From Palsa-504 sp963742795 (GTDB lineage Bacteria > Actinomycetota > Actinomycetes > Streptosporangiales > Streptosporangiaceae), in assembly GCA_963742795.1 (NCBI GenBank), contig CAVUNL010000032.1:124001-188000 (forward strand): DNA of 64,000 bases. Reading direction: 5' to 3'. The notes beneath the pieces were generated by a model. It was given only the letters and a program-made list of their open reading frames with translations, was not told where the DNA came from and ran no database searches. Numbering within the stretch: the stretch's first letter is position 1; every line of letters starts with the position of its first letter. The position numbers and the translations under genes were made by a program. Positions 27,736 to 37,684 of the stretch are shown here, in pieces.

Positions 27736-28872
27736 TCAGTTGGCGCCGACGCCGAAGGAGCCGGTGGCAACGGGGGCGGTGGTCACCTGGGTGAGCGACC
27801 CGTCGGCGCCGACCCGGTAGCCGACGATCTGCGACAGGCCCTGGGCCAGGACGTACAGGTAGTTCTGGTCGGCGCTGACGCCCTCCTCGTGCGGCGACGA
27901 CGTCGGGTCGTTCTCGATCGGCGTGGTGCCGAGGACGGTGAGGGTGCCGTCGGGCGCGACGGCGTAGCGGCCGATGTTGCCGCTGCCCGCGTTCGCGGTG
28001 TAGGCGAAGCGGCCGGCGGCGGCCAGCCAGCAGGCCGCGGCCTGATCGATGGGCACCGCCGGGCCGTTCGCGGTCACGGTGCCGTCACCGGCGACGTCGT
28101 AGGAGCTGGCGCCGCTGCGGCCGGTGGACAGGCCGGCGTCGGAGACCAGCAGGTGACCGGCCCGGTTGAAGTCGAACCCGAACGGGCCGCCGCCGGTCGA
28201 CGGCGTGGTGATCGCCGGGCCCGCCTTCTGGTTGGGGCCGACCACGAAGGTGTCGATGGTGTTCGAGCCATTTTCGGTGACGACCAGCACCCGGCCGTCG
28301 TTGGTGAACTGGATCTGCTTGGGCACCAGCGCTCCGGCGCCCAGCGGCTGCACCGAGTGCGGGATCGGGCCCAGCCGACCCGGGCTGAGCCGGAAGCCGG
28401 CGATCGTCTCCGAGCCGGCGTTGAGCACGTACACCACGTTGTCTGCGGCGATGGTGACGCTGTCCGGGTCGGTGCCGCCCGAGCTGGCCGCGCCGATCAG
28501 GCGCAGGCCCTTCGGGGTGACGGCGAACGCGGAGATCGAGTTGCTGCCGGCGTTGACGTTCACCAGCACGCTGCCGTCGCGGGACACGACGATCGAGTGC
28601 CCCCCGTTCAGCGCCCCGCCGTCACCGCCGGTGGGGTAGGTGCCGGCCGGGGTCAGCGACCCGTCGCTGGCGCGGGCGAACGCCTCGATCGCGTTGCCGC
28701 CGGCCGAATTCGTCATGGTGTACACCGCGCCCGCGACGCCTGGCGTGCCGGCCGCCCGGGCCGGGCCGGCGAAGGCCGCCAGCCCGGCGGCCGCGGCGAG
28801 CCCGATGGCACCTACCGCCGCCGCGCGGGCAGCCAGGACTTTGCGCTTGTTCACTGTTCCGTCATGCAACAT
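27736..28872 (-). CDS. Secreted lactonase-like beta-propeller protein (copy 1)
   Basis: Exported seven-bladed propeller of the lactonase/3-carboxymuconate cyclase-like fold. Start ATG 28872 (MLHDGTVNKRK) preferred, with AGGAGACCC ahead of it. Signal peptide GAIGLAAAAGLAAFAGPARA. Repeated blade units such as GRLGPIPHSVQPLG, TNDGRVLVVTENGSNTID and LYVLAQGLSQIVGY. Role unknown: the fold can be enzymatic or binding. Its leader and signal peptide are nearly the same as those of the gene at 29692-30885, so the pair arose by duplication. Confidence 0.8.
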   Translation of the reverse strand: MLHDGTVNKRKVLAARAAAVGAIGLAAAAGLAAFAGPARAAGTPGVAGAVYTMTNSAGGNAIEAFARASDGSLTPAGTYPTGGDGGALNGGHSIVVSRDGSVLVNVNAGSNSISAFAVTPKGLRLIGAASSGGTDPDSVTIAADNVVYVLNAGSETIAGFRLSPGRLGPIPHSVQPLGAGALVPKQIQFTNDGRVLVVTENGSNTIDTFVVGPNQKAGPAITTPSTGGGPFGFDFNRAGHLLVSDAGLSTGRSGASSYDVAGDGTVTANGPAVPIDQAAACWLAAAGRFAYTANAGSGNIGRYAVAPDGTLTVLGTTPIENDPTSSPHEEGVSADQNYLYVLAQGLSQIVGYRVGADGSLTQVTTAPVATGSFGVGAN

Positions 28873-29229
28873 GGGTCTCCTTCGATGACTGGTCACGAGG
28901 CACTGGCGGCTGCGATATGGTTCCGCAGCTGACGGACTCAGGCCCGCATGTCTCAAGCTCGCCGCTTCGCCAGCCGTTCACATCGTCAAGCCGGCTAATT
29001 CCGCGCCGTTCTTTCTGACCGCGCTCGGCAGCCTGCCGATGCTCGCGGGCCCGCGATTGCGGGCCCGCGGGTTGACCGGGTCGTGCACGGCCGGTCCCGC
29101 CTCCTCATGGGCGGAGCGGTCCCGGCGGCGGCTGGCCGGTTACCTCGGCGGGAACCGGGAACCCGGGAGGTTCGGGGCCAGGTTGACGGTGGGCGCCTTC
29201 GCGGTGTACCGATGACTGCGCAGTTGATG

Positions 29230-29550
29230 TCGACCCCGACCGAGCCGTACAGCTGGGGCTGACCGGGGGCTCGATCGGCACCTCGCTGCTCAACACGATG
29301 GTGGCCAGCGCCACCGCCAGCTACCTGGCCTCGCACCTGAACCCGGGGACCATCCTCGCCGGCCATGGCAGCGCGGCGCTGGTCCAGCAGTCGCTCGTGC
29401 ACGGCTATGTCGTGGGGCTTCTGGTGGACGGCGGGCATCCTCGCGGCCGGCGCCATGGTGTGCGGGACGCTGCTGCGGCGGGGCATCACATCGAAGACGT
29501 TTTCACTGGTCACGGCACCCTCCGCGCTCGGCACGGCGGACGATTCCTGA
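29230..29550 (+). pseudogene. MFS (DHA2/EmrB) transporter C-terminal remnant
   Basis: Frame one gives LTGGSIGTSLLNTMVAS and SYLASHLNPG, and the next frame gives FWWTAGILAAGAMVCGTLLRRG. These are the last two membrane helices of DHA2 exporters. The rest of the transporter is absent. It sits between the duplicated propeller genes, on the opposite strand. Confidence 0.7.
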
Positions 29551-29691
29551 TTCCGGGTAACGGGCAGGGCCCGGACCATGGCCGTTCGCTTGGAACTGAC
29601 CGCTCAGCCCGGGCCCCGCCCATCCGATCCGGTGACGTGTTATCTGTTGCGGGGTGGCGCACCCGATCAGCATGGCCCCCGCCCCATCGGA

Positions 29692-30885
29692 TCAGCCCAC
29701 CGCGATTCCTTCGACCGCCGCACCCAACCCGGGGACGCTGCCGATCGGGCTGAGGGACCCGTCGGAGTTGATTCGGAACTCGAAGACTGTGCCGCCGCCG
29801 CCGGCCGCTTCTGCGTAGATATACTTCCCGTCAGCCGAGGCGGTCAGGTCGAAGGATCCGGCGCCGGTGTTGGCCGCAACTGGCGCGACCAGTGAGGGTG
29901 TCCCGTCGGCGGCCACGGTGTATTCGCTCAGGTCGGCGCTGCCGGCGTTGGCCACATAGTAGAAGCCGTCGGCGGCGATCACCCAGCATTGAGCCTGCTG
30001 CCCGTCGGGAAGGGAGGCCGAGAGGCTTGTGAGCGTACCGTGCGGACCGAAGGCGAAGGTGTGCAGCGCGCTGGAGGCCACCTCGGACACCACCAACTGA
30101 CCGGAGGGCGTGAAAGCGAACGAGAACGGGCCGTTGCTGTCATCGGGGGTGACGGTCGGCGCTGCCGAGAGATAGCCAGATAGACCGACCTGGAAGACGT
30201 CGATCGAGTTGGTGGCCTCCTTGGTGGTGACCAGCAGCTCCGAGCCGCTCGGGCTGAAGATGACCTGGCCGGGACCATCGTGGAAGTTCGGCGGGTTGGT
30301 GTCGTCGAGGCCCAGGGACCTGGTCGAGCCCGCGATCGGCACCACGTGCTGCCCGAGGATCCAGAACCCCGACACCGAGCCGGCACCGCCGGCATTGGCG
30401 ACGTAGACCAGATTGCCGTGCACGGCGATGCTGTTGGGGAACTCACCTCCGGAGCCCAAGACCTGGTCGAGGCGAACACGGCTCCCTTCCACAGACAGGA
30501 CAGAGATCGTGTCGCTCCCGGCGTTGACGGCGAACAGGAGGTGGTGCCCGGGGTCGTAGGTGAGGGAACCCTGAGAGACGAGACCACCCGCAGGAGTGGC
30601 GGCCTCCATACCGCCAAGGCCGCCGGTCGACACAACCTGCTCCTGGGAGAGCTGGCCGTCGGGCTGCTGGGCGAACACTATGACCTGGTTGCCGGCCGGG
30701 TTGTCAGTTTGGACAAAGACAGCCGAAGGCGCGGCGCCCGCGGTGCCCGGGAGGTCGGCCGCCCAGGCCGGGCCGGCGAAGGCCGCCAGCCCGCCGGCCG
30801 CGGCGAGCCCGATGGCACCTGCTGTCGCCGCGCGGATAAGGCGCGGGATCGCTTTGCGCTTGCTCACTGCCGTGTCACTCAACAT
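29692..30885 (-). CDS. Secreted lactonase-like beta-propeller protein (copy 2)
   Basis: 397 residues, ATG 30885 after GGAGACCC, the same leader as copy 1. Signal peptide GAIGLAAAGGLAAFAGPAWA. Blade repeats include SLTYDPGHHLLFAVNAGSDT, YVANAGGAGSVSGF and SEYTVAADGTPSLV. Complete. The body is clearly diverged from copy 1 although the 5' region is nearly identical, suggesting old duplication with conversion at the export signal. Ligand or substrate unknown. Confidence 0.8.
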   Translation of the reverse strand: MLSDTAVSKRKAIPRLIRAATAGAIGLAAAGGLAAFAGPAWAADLPGTAGAAPSAVFVQTDNPAGNQVIVFAQQPDGQLSQEQVVSTGGLGGMEAATPAGGLVSQGSLTYDPGHHLLFAVNAGSDTISVLSVEGSRVRLDQVLGSGGEFPNSIAVHGNLVYVANAGGAGSVSGFWILGQHVVPIAGSTRSLGLDDTNPPNFHDGPGQVIFSPSGSELLVTTKEATNSIDVFQVGLSGYLSAAPTVTPDDSNGPFSFAFTPSGQLVVSEVASSALHTFAFGPHGTLTSLSASLPDGQQAQCWVIAADGFYYVANAGSADLSEYTVAADGTPSLVAPVAANTGAGSFDLTASADGKYIYAEAAGGGGTVFEFRINSDGSLSPIGSVPGLGAAVEGIAVG

Positions 30886-31392
30886 GGGTCTCCTTCGATA
30901 TCTGCTGGCGGGTCACTCAGACTCGTAAGCAGCAATTTCGCCGATTCACAGGGCATTCACATCGTCAAGCTGGCTAAGCCGTACGCACGCGCGCAGCGAG
31001 CCCCGGGTGGCATAACGGTTGACCGGGGGCAGGCACCACGGCCCGTTCGGGATAATCATCCGACTGCGGCGCGGGAGGGAGCTATGGCGAGTGCCCGGCT
31101 CAGGCCCGGTAGGCCTCGAGGAGGCGGAGCGCGCGTCCGCCGCACAAGGCGGCGATGCATATTTTTACAGGCTGGTCAAACGCTCGCAGGATTGAACGCC
31201 GTTCGCAGGGCCGTCGAGAGAGGGCGAAGGCTGCTTGCTGTCCGTGCGCATACCCGCCGTTTGGCACCTGCGTCGTCTCGATGCCGGCGGGGAGCGCATC
31301 CGCTCAGAGCCGACGGTCCTGACGGTCGCCCGAGCGCGCTCACCGGCGTCGGCAGGGCGGCCCAGCCCACTCGGTCCCGTCAGGGCGATGTG
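30886..31392. other. Intergenic, no supported gene
   Basis: The first 90 bases resemble the region upstream of the other propeller gene (CATCGTCAAGC...GGCTAA). The remainder has short open frames only, none recognisable. Confidence 0.5.
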
Positions 31393-31575
31393 TCATCTTT
31401 CCAGGCAGAACTCGTTGCCTTCCGGGCCGGCGAGGATGATCCAGCTCACGCCGGGCGGCTGGCCGGCTTGCACTGTGGGCGCCGAGGCGGACCGGACGTC
31501 AGTTCAGCCTCCTGGTCGTCGCCCGGCGGGATCAGGTCCAGGTGGACCCGGTTCTTGGCCTCCTTCGGCTCGATA
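31393..31575 (-). pseudogene. VOC/glyoxalase-type protein C-terminal remnant
   Basis: Reads EAKNRVHLDLIPPGDDQEAE, then SWIILAGPEGNEFCLER and stop, the standard C-terminal end of actinobacterial vicinal-oxygen-chelate proteins. The metal-binding N-terminal half is missing, and a frame change is needed between the two blocks. Confidence 0.7.
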
Positions 31576-31641
31576 TGTGGAGATGGGGTGCTCAGCGCGG
31601 TTGATCGCCGGAGCAGAGACTCGGTGCGGCAAACCCGCCGC

Positions 31642-32889
31642 TCAGGCCATTCCAGAGGCGCTGAGCGGGTTGTATCCGGGTGTGCGGAACAGGTCCTGGA
31701 GCTGGCGGCGGCGGAAGCCGGTATTGCCGCCCTCGATGACCGGGTAGGCCAGGGCCTCGGACAGGTAGGCCATCAGCGGGAAGTTGTTGTCGTAGGCCTG
31801 GACGCCGACGACGTTCATGAGCAGGCTGATGACCTCCACTCCCATCTCCGAGCCGAAGATCTTCGCGTGCAGGGCCAGTTCGGGGCCCGCAGGGTCCTGC
31901 GCGATCACGGCATCAAACGCACGCCAGGTGAGAAGCCTGACCGCCTCGATCCGGCTCTTCGCGTCCGCGAGGACATCGGCCACGGACTGGTGCTCGATGA
32001 TCGGCACCGCGCCGCCTCGCTTGTTGGCCAGCGCATAGTGATAGGCCACGTCGAACGCCTGCCGCATCGCGGCGACGGCGAAAATGCCGATCGACGCGCC
32101 GCTGGCCCAGAACGTATTGTAGGTGAGCTGGACACCTTGCCCCTCGGCGCCCAGGATGTTCGACCGCGGAACGCGCACATCGTGCAGGCCGATCCGCGAC
32201 GTCATGCAGCCTCGCAGGCCGACGAGGTCATAGTGCTCTTCCACCTCGATGTGGCCGGCCAGGTGTTCGCGTTCGGCGACGATAAGAGACACCCCGCCAG
32301 GGGTGCGGCAGACGATCGTCATCACGTCGGGCCCGTTACCATCCCAGCCGGCCAGATAGGAGGCCCACGCCTTGCGGCCGTTGACGACCCACCAGTCGCC
32401 GTCGGGCACCGCGGTCGTGCGCAGGCCCTCGGCCGGCGGTGGCGCGGCGAAGTTGGCCGTGCCCTCCGGCTCGCTGAGCGCCATGGCGGCAACCGGAGCG
32501 CCGTGGTCGGCCAGGAACGGGGCGACGAACCGCTGGATCTGCTCCGGCGTGCCGGCCTCGTAGACAGGCGCGAGCGCGAGGAGCGGTCCCGCTAGCGAAA
32601 TCACGAAGTCAGGGCTGTGGCAGGCCAACTCCTCGATGAGGATGCAGGCCTCGACCCCGCCGGCGGCCGCTCCGCCGAACGGCGCCGGGATGAGCCCCTT
32701 GAGGAATCCTGCGGCGACCGCCTTTTCGAACGTCGGGCGTGCCAGCAGGGCTCGCCTGAGCGGGTCGGGCTCCTTGCGGACCTCGGCGGCGAGGGGACGC
32801 AGGTGCTCTTCGGCGAACTGGCGAGCACCGAGCTTCAGTTGCTCCTGCTCCGGGCTGAGATCAAACGAGACGGTCATGGAGGCTCCCAT
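31642..32889 (-). CDS. Acyl-CoA dehydrogenase family protein
   Basis: 415 residues, complete. N-terminal LSPEQEQLKLGARQFAEEHL, ALSEPEGTANFA in place of TEPDAGS, YDLVGLRGCMTSRIGLHDVRVP, and the C-terminal PVIEGGNTGFRRRQLQDLF with Glu-Gly near the catalytic position. Belongs to the longer, more divergent clade. It faces the GMC oxidoreductase gene; no obvious pathway partners. Substrate unknown. Confidence 0.85.
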   Translation of the reverse strand: MGASMTVSFDLSPEQEQLKLGARQFAEEHLRPLAAEVRKEPDPLRRALLARPTFEKAVAAGFLKGLIPAPFGGAAAGGVEACILIEELACHSPDFVISLAGPLLALAPVYEAGTPEQIQRFVAPFLADHGAPVAAMALSEPEGTANFAAPPPAEGLRTTAVPDGDWWVVNGRKAWASYLAGWDGNGPDVMTIVCRTPGGVSLIVAEREHLAGHIEVEEHYDLVGLRGCMTSRIGLHDVRVPRSNILGAEGQGVQLTYNTFWASGASIGIFAVAAMRQAFDVAYHYALANKRGGAVPIIEHQSVADVLADAKSRIEAVRLLTWRAFDAVIAQDPAGPELALHAKIFGSEMGVEVISLLMNVVGVQAYDNNFPLMAYLSEALAYPVIEGGNTGFRRRQLQDLFRTPGYNPLSASGMA

Positions 32890-33362
32890 CGTTCGTGCGG
32901 CCGCGTGGTGTCCACACCATGAAATGCCCCGGATCCGCGGCCGGCGAACTGGTCCCTTTCAGCGGTGCCCGGAGCAGGAGACACCGGGACACGCCGCATC
33001 CCTGCGGGCTGATACCACCCGTCCGTTCGGAACGATTCTCAATTCATCTGTCGCGAACGGGCAGTGGTACTACGCCCCATGTGACACGACAGTGGGTCAC
33101 GCGTCGGGGCGCAGCGGAGCCATCGGCGCTATCCGGGGAATTCCCGGGTCAGTTCGTCGTGGCGCAGGCCGCGGAATCCAGGAGGCCAGTGACCGGGGTC
33201 CGCGCCTGATCGCGGACCAGGGTACCGGCCAGGGATTTCACGGGTGCGAGGCGGGACCCGGGAGTGCGACCGTGATCCCAGGCACAGAAAACCAGAGGAG
33301 CCACCTGGGCCAGCCGTGGCAGTGCCACCAGCGGGCAGCCAGACCGGCGGGAGAAATCAAGG
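32890..33362. other. Intergenic between divergent genes
   Basis: No gene or clear promoter pair is recognised. It separates the acyl-CoA dehydrogenase (minus) from the hydrolase remnant and GMC oxidoreductase (plus). Confidence 0.5.
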
Positions 33363-33470
33363 GCCTTTGTGACCGTCGGTACCGGCAACGGTGCCGGTAC
33401 CGAGATCTGTTAGGGAGTCGTGGCGGCGGCCAGCTGGTGGTGCTCATCCACGGCTGCCCGCTGGGGAATG
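33363..33470 (+). pseudogene. Alpha/beta hydrolase N-terminal remnant
   Basis: FVTVGTGNGAGTEIC, a stop at 33411, and in another frame GGGQLVVLIHGCPL. This is the beginning of chloroperoxidase/arylesterase-type hydrolases up to the oxyanion HG motif. It is cut off by the GMC oxidoreductase start. The perfect hairpin at 33378-33401 falls inside this old coding sequence. Confidence 0.6.
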
Positions 33471-33487
33471 CGGGAGGAGAGGTCTGG

Positions 33488-34993
33488 ATGGACAGCTACG
33501 AGTTCGTGATCGTGGGCGGGGGGACGGCCGGGTGCGTGCTGGCCGCGCGGCTTTCGGAGAGCCCGGAGGTGTCGGTGCTCTTGCTGGAGGCGGGCGCCGC
33601 GGAGTCGCCTGCAGGCGCGGAGTATCCCCCGGCCTGGCCGGCTCTTCTGCAGTCCCCGGCGAACTGGGGTGACGTCGCGCCCGGCCAGACCGCCGCCGGA
33701 CGGCCGGTTGCGGTGGCCCGTGGCCGGGTGCTGGGCGGGTCGTCGGCGATCAACGCGATGGTGTTCATGCGGGGCCACCGGTCGAGTTATGACCGGTGGG
33801 TCAAGGAGGGCGCCGGCGGATGGGGGTTCGACGACCTGCTCCCGTTCTTCCGCCGCACCGAGACCGCCAAAGGACGTGATCCCGTGCTGCGCGGGATGGA
33901 CGGGCCGGTTATCGTCGGCCCGGCGACCCCGCCCAATCCCGTGCTGGCCGCGTGCCTGGACGCCGCCGAAGAAGCCGGGTACCGGCGCGCGGACGATATC
34001 AGCGGCGGCCTCGAGGAAGGCTTCGGGTGGTCCGATCTGAACATCGTGGCGGGCAGGCGGCAAAGTGCCCTGGACGCGTACCTGAGGCCGGCGATGCCGC
34101 GCGGCAATCTCCGCGTGGTCACCGAGGCGCTCGCCCATCGCCTGCTCATGGACCGGCAGCGATGCGCCGGCGTCGAGTACAGCGTGAGCGGCGAGCTGTG
34201 CCGGGCCGGAGCCACCGGTGAGGTCGTGCTGACCGCGGGCACCATCGGCACGCCGAAGCTGCTGATGCTCTCGGGGATCGGCCCGGCTTCTGCCCTTCGC
34301 CCGCACGGCATCGAGGTGGTCGCCGAGCTGCCCGGCGTCGGAGAGAACCTGCACGACCACCCGTACGCCTTCATCATCTACCGCCCGGGCCGGCCGGTGC
34401 CCGCGGCGGCGAACAATCACGGTGAGGCGCTGGGCCTGCTGCGCAGCCGCCCGGATCTGGACTACCCCGACCTGCAGATCCTCTTTGTCGACATCTCTCT
34501 GGTTCCGCCGTCCGCGGGCGGACCGGAGCCGGGTTACACGATCGCGCCCGCGCTGATGCAGCCCTTCAGCCGCGGCACGGTCCGGCTGGCCAGCGGCAGC
34601 CCGGACGCCGCTCCCGTGGTCGACCCGCGGTATCTGAGCGACCCCCGGGATGTCGAGGCCATCGTGACGGGCCTCAAGATCGCCCGGCAGATCGGGCGGG
34701 CCAAGGCCCTGGCGCCGTGGCGGGCCGCCGAAGCGCTGCCGGGTCCCGGTGCGGACACCGACGACGCGCTGCGGCACTACGCCGACCGGACAATGCAGTC
34801 CTACTTCCATCCGGTAGGTACCTGCCGGATGGGGACCGACACGATGTCGGTGGTGGACCCCGAGCTGCGGGTGCACGGCATCAGCGGGCTCCGGATCGCC
34901 GACGGCTCGATCATGCCGTCGATCGTTTCCGGCAACACCAACGCCACGGTGTACGCCATCGCCGAGCGCGCGGCGGCCCTGGCTAGCCGGTGA
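33488..34993 (+). CDS. GMC family oxidoreductase (choline dehydrogenase-like)
   Basis: FAD-dependent alcohol oxidase/dehydrogenase, 501 residues from ATG 33488 with GAGGAGAGG upstream; the open frame runs further upstream without support. FAD motif VIVGGGTAGCVLAARL, LLLEAG, GMC signature 1 region RGRVLGGSSAINAMVFMRG, signature 2 TAGTIGTPKLLMLSG, catalytic SYFHPVGTCRMG and SGNTNATVYAIAERAA. Complete. Substrate unknown. It is flanked on both sides by decayed pieces of alpha/beta hydrolase genes. Confidence 0.92.
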   Translation: MDSYEFVIVGGGTAGCVLAARLSESPEVSVLLLEAGAAESPAGAEYPPAWPALLQSPANWGDVAPGQTAAGRPVAVARGRVLGGSSAINAMVFMRGHRSSYDRWVKEGAGGWGFDDLLPFFRRTETAKGRDPVLRGMDGPVIVGPATPPNPVLAACLDAAEEAGYRRADDISGGLEEGFGWSDLNIVAGRRQSALDAYLRPAMPRGNLRVVTEALAHRLLMDRQRCAGVEYSVSGELCRAGATGEVVLTAGTIGTPKLLMLSGIGPASALRPHGIEVVAELPGVGENLHDHPYAFIIYRPGRPVPAAANNHGEALGLLRSRPDLDYPDLQILFVDISLVPPSAGGPEPGYTIAPALMQPFSRGTVRLASGSPDAAPVVDPRYLSDPRDVEAIVTGLKIARQIGRAKALAPWRAAEALPGPGADTDDALRHYADRTMQSYFHPVGTCRMGTDTMSVVDPELRVHGISGLRIADGSIMPSIVSGNTNATVYAIAERAAALASR

Positions 34994-35153
34994 CCTGGGC
35001 GCGGGCTACGCACTGGCCACTTGCACCGGACACCGGCGCATACGAGCGCGGCCCGGCCAGCATGACAATCACTGGCAGGAAGCCATCGGCAAGCAGGTAC
35101 CCGGGGCAGCCGCCACCGTGTCACCAGCTGGGCCAGGACCGTGAGCGAAACCA
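34994..35153. other. Short spacer after GMC oxidoreductase
   Basis: No recognised feature. Confidence 0.4.
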
Positions 35154-35380
35154 ATGGCCTATGTGACCGCCGGCCCGGAGAACGGCGCCGATGTCCAGAT
35201 CGATTAAGAGGATCACGGCAGCAGCTGAAACCCGGCGGCAAACCCCGAGCGCGTCGGCAGACAGCCGTCCGGCAATCTCGAGAACCGGTACGCCTGCTTC
35301 GATGACTTCCACAACAACTTCTGCAACACCGACAGGCTCGCGCCCGCCAGGATCAGCGACCGGGTTAGTCACGGAATCGC
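35154..35380 (+). pseudogene. Alpha/beta hydrolase remnant, second
   Basis: ATG 35154: MAYVTAGPENGADVQID then a stop, followed in another frame by RYACFDDFHNNFCNTDRL and ARISDR. The latter are the cap region of non-heme chloroperoxidase-type hydrolases. The catalytic Ser and His regions are deleted. The N-terminus is similar to the remnant at 33363-33470. Confidence 0.6.
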
Positions 35381-35530
35381 TCACGCAGATCTGGAGCATC
35401 TGCGCGCAGGTACTACGCTGCAGCGGCTCAAGCGTCAGCCGCAAATATTCGGCGATCTGATTTCCTACCGGAACAGTGGAAAAGGCTGCACAAGACCGCT
35501 GATAGGGTCGAAGCTCTACCCTCCTCCTGC

Positions 35531-37063
35531 GTGGCGTGCGGGGCGCTGCCGGGCGCGGCGGCGCCGGAGCCGGCCTGGACGGCGGAGCGCCTGGCGGCGG
35601 CCGGGATCGCGGCAGAGCCGGGGCCGGTGCGGGAGGGGACGGGGCTGGGGCTGGCGTCGGCGGTGCTCACCCCGGCGCTGCTGGACGCGGCGCTGGCCGG
35701 GCTGCCCGGCCGGCGGTCGCGGAAGATCACGCCGCGGCTGGCGATGCAGATCGAGCTGGCGCGGTCGCTGATGCCCGGCACGGCTCCGGCGGCGCTGCGG
35801 ACGCTGGCGCAGCGGCCCCGGGAAGCCGACCCCGGATATGACCTGCCGGCGTCGTCGTCGCTGTCAGACGCGGACAGCTTCCTGGGAGTCAGGCCGCTGG
35901 TGAACCTGCTGGCCGGGCTGTGCGGGCAGGTCCGCGCCGTCCCGCTGCCGGGCGTGCCGCCGGCGTGCCTGCCGGCACCAGGGACGCCGGACGGGGACCG
36001 GGCCGCGATCCGGCTGCGCCCGGTGGCGCGGCCGGGCGGGCCGTGGTCCGGTGGCCGCTGGCACGGGCTGCGGGTGCTGGCCAAGGACGGCACCGTCCGG
36101 AGCGTCGCCGACCCCAAGGGCAGCGACCGCAAGGGCACGGGCGGGCAGTCGCGCAACGCCGCGCACTTCGGCCTGCCGGCATCCACGGGCGCGCCCGCGC
36201 TCCCGCAGATCCGGATGGTCGAGGTCACCGACGTGTGGACGCGCGGCGCGGTGGCCTGGGCGGCCGGGCCGCACGGCACCGGGGAGACCACCCTGGCCGC
36301 GCACCTGGAACCCGCCTGCGGACCCGGCGACCTGGACCTGGCCGACCGCGGGTTCCCCAGCCGCGAGGCCATCGCCGCCAAGATCGAGGCCGGCAAGCAC
36401 TTCGCCTGGCGGATCTCCTCGTCGTGGAAGCTGCGCCGCTCGGGCCTGCCGCTGAGCGACGGCACCTGGAAAGCGGCGATCACCTGGCGCGGCCGCACCT
36501 ATAAGGTCCGCGTCATCGAGTACCACGTCGACCAGGTCCTCGATCTCCCGCCGGGCCACCCGCTGCTGACCGCCCCGCCCGCAGGACCGTCCGTCCGCAC
36601 CCTGGACGACGGCGGCGAGGACGGCGGAGGTGACGGCGGGCTGTGCCGGACACCGGGCACGATCCGCGTGGAGGTATCCGAGACCGTCACCATCATCACC
36701 ACCCTGATGGACACCGCCGCCTACCCGGCCCGCGACATCGCGGAACTGTACGGCATGCGCTGGGCCAGCGAGCTGGTGTACCTCGAAGAGAAACAGACCC
36801 TGGCCGCCGGGCAGCCGGTCACCGCGGCCACCCCGGCCGGGGCGTACCGGATGGCCGCCGCCACCGTCGCCGCGCACCAGGCACTGCGGATCACCGGCGC
36901 CGGCATCGCCGCGGCCACCGGTGCCGAACCCGCGAGAATCAGCGCCACCGCGCTGCGCGCCGCCATCACCGCCAGCATCAGCGCCGGGCAGGGCGCCAGC
37001 GCCGGCGCCTGGCCGCGGCGATCGCGATCACGGCCGCGAAGGGTCGAACGAACCGTGAGATAG
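35531..37063 (+). CDS. IS4-family transposase
   Basis: About 510 residues. N-terminal IS4 domain (RKITPRLAMQIELARSLMPG), Asp in DLDLADRGFPSREA, and the IS4 Y(2)R(3)E(6)K signature as YGMRWASELVYLEEK. Long insertion near residue 360 with Gly/Asp repeats. GTG start at 35531 is uncertain; the frame is open upstream and the true N-terminus may be missing. The C-terminus may be shifted, since the other frame reads AAKGRTNREI. Terminal repeats were not found, so its boundaries and mobility are unknown. Confidence 0.82.
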   Translation: MACGALPGAAAPEPAWTAERLAAAGIAAEPGPVREGTGLGLASAVLTPALLDAALAGLPGRRSRKITPRLAMQIELARSLMPGTAPAALRTLAQRPREADPGYDLPASSSLSDADSFLGVRPLVNLLAGLCGQVRAVPLPGVPPACLPAPGTPDGDRAAIRLRPVARPGGPWSGGRWHGLRVLAKDGTVRSVADPKGSDRKGTGGQSRNAAHFGLPASTGAPALPQIRMVEVTDVWTRGAVAWAAGPHGTGETTLAAHLEPACGPGDLDLADRGFPSREAIAAKIEAGKHFAWRISSSWKLRRSGLPLSDGTWKAAITWRGRTYKVRVIEYHVDQVLDLPPGHPLLTAPPAGPSVRTLDDGGEDGGGDGGLCRTPGTIRVEVSETVTIITTLMDTAAYPARDIAELYGMRWASELVYLEEKQTLAAGQPVTAATPAGAYRMAAATVAAHQALRITGAGIAAATGAEPARISATALRAAITASISAGQGASAGAWPRRSRSRPRRVERTVR

Positions 37064-37684
37064 TATGCATGGCTGTGCATAAAACGCGCGCCTGGTTAAC
37101 GCTCGCTCATCGGCATGAGGGCGTAGTAAAGGCGAACCCGGAGAGCCTTCCCACACAGCGTCTTTCCGGTCGCCGCTTGAACTTGACCACCCGGTTCAGC
37201 GGGCAGCTGTCCGGAGGTCTTTGACCTCGATGCCCTGCGCAGCCGCACAGATCCAGCCCACCTGCCGCACCGTCGGCCACCTCAGCGGCGTGTCGTTCCG
37301 GCTCCTTGGCGACCGCGAGCGCCCAGTCTTCCGTGCTGAAGGTGCCATAGAGCGGTAGCGGCCTCCGCGGCCCTGTTAGACGCCGCGGTAGCGGATGTCC
37401 TTCTTGCGCTCCCGGCGTTCTAGGTACGCCGCAGTCAGTGAAGTGGGAGGCCCGCGGCGCCGGCGGCGGGATTCGAACTTGTGTGGCCAGCTTAGTGGCG
37501 GCGTGCATTTTGGGTAGAAAAACGGGGCGCACCTGGCCCTTCGCGCTGTCATAATCTAGTTCGAAGTACTTGTTTGAATAGGAAGAACACTAGAATTGAC
37601 GCGACGTCAGCCAGTAGACGGCATCAGACGGCAAGTAGATGAACAAAAAATCGAAAAATTATCAATAAGGTTATGTCCTTCGCA
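37064..37684. other. Gap before the tRNA-Gly fragment
   Basis: No complete gene. On the minus strand short conserved-looking pieces appear (LTAAYLERRERKKDIRYRG near 37400, EVKDLRTAAR near 37220), which I do not recognise. A TTTTGGGTAGAAAAA motif at 37506 recurs as TTTGGGTAGAAATTTGGGTA at 37809, on the other side of the tRNA fragment. Confidence 0.4.

Noticed and set aside
27736..30885. Propeller proteins as the missing MauB large subunit
   Set aside because: MauB is also a propeller, but these genes lie 14 kb away, group with lactonase-like proteins and have no MauB-specific features that I can see.
33378..33401. Perfect hairpin GGTACCGGCA-ACGG-TGCCGGTACC as a terminator or riboswitch
   Set aside because: It falls inside a decayed hydrolase coding sequence (codons for VGTGNGAGT), which naturally produces the symmetry; no T-run or conserved aptamer.
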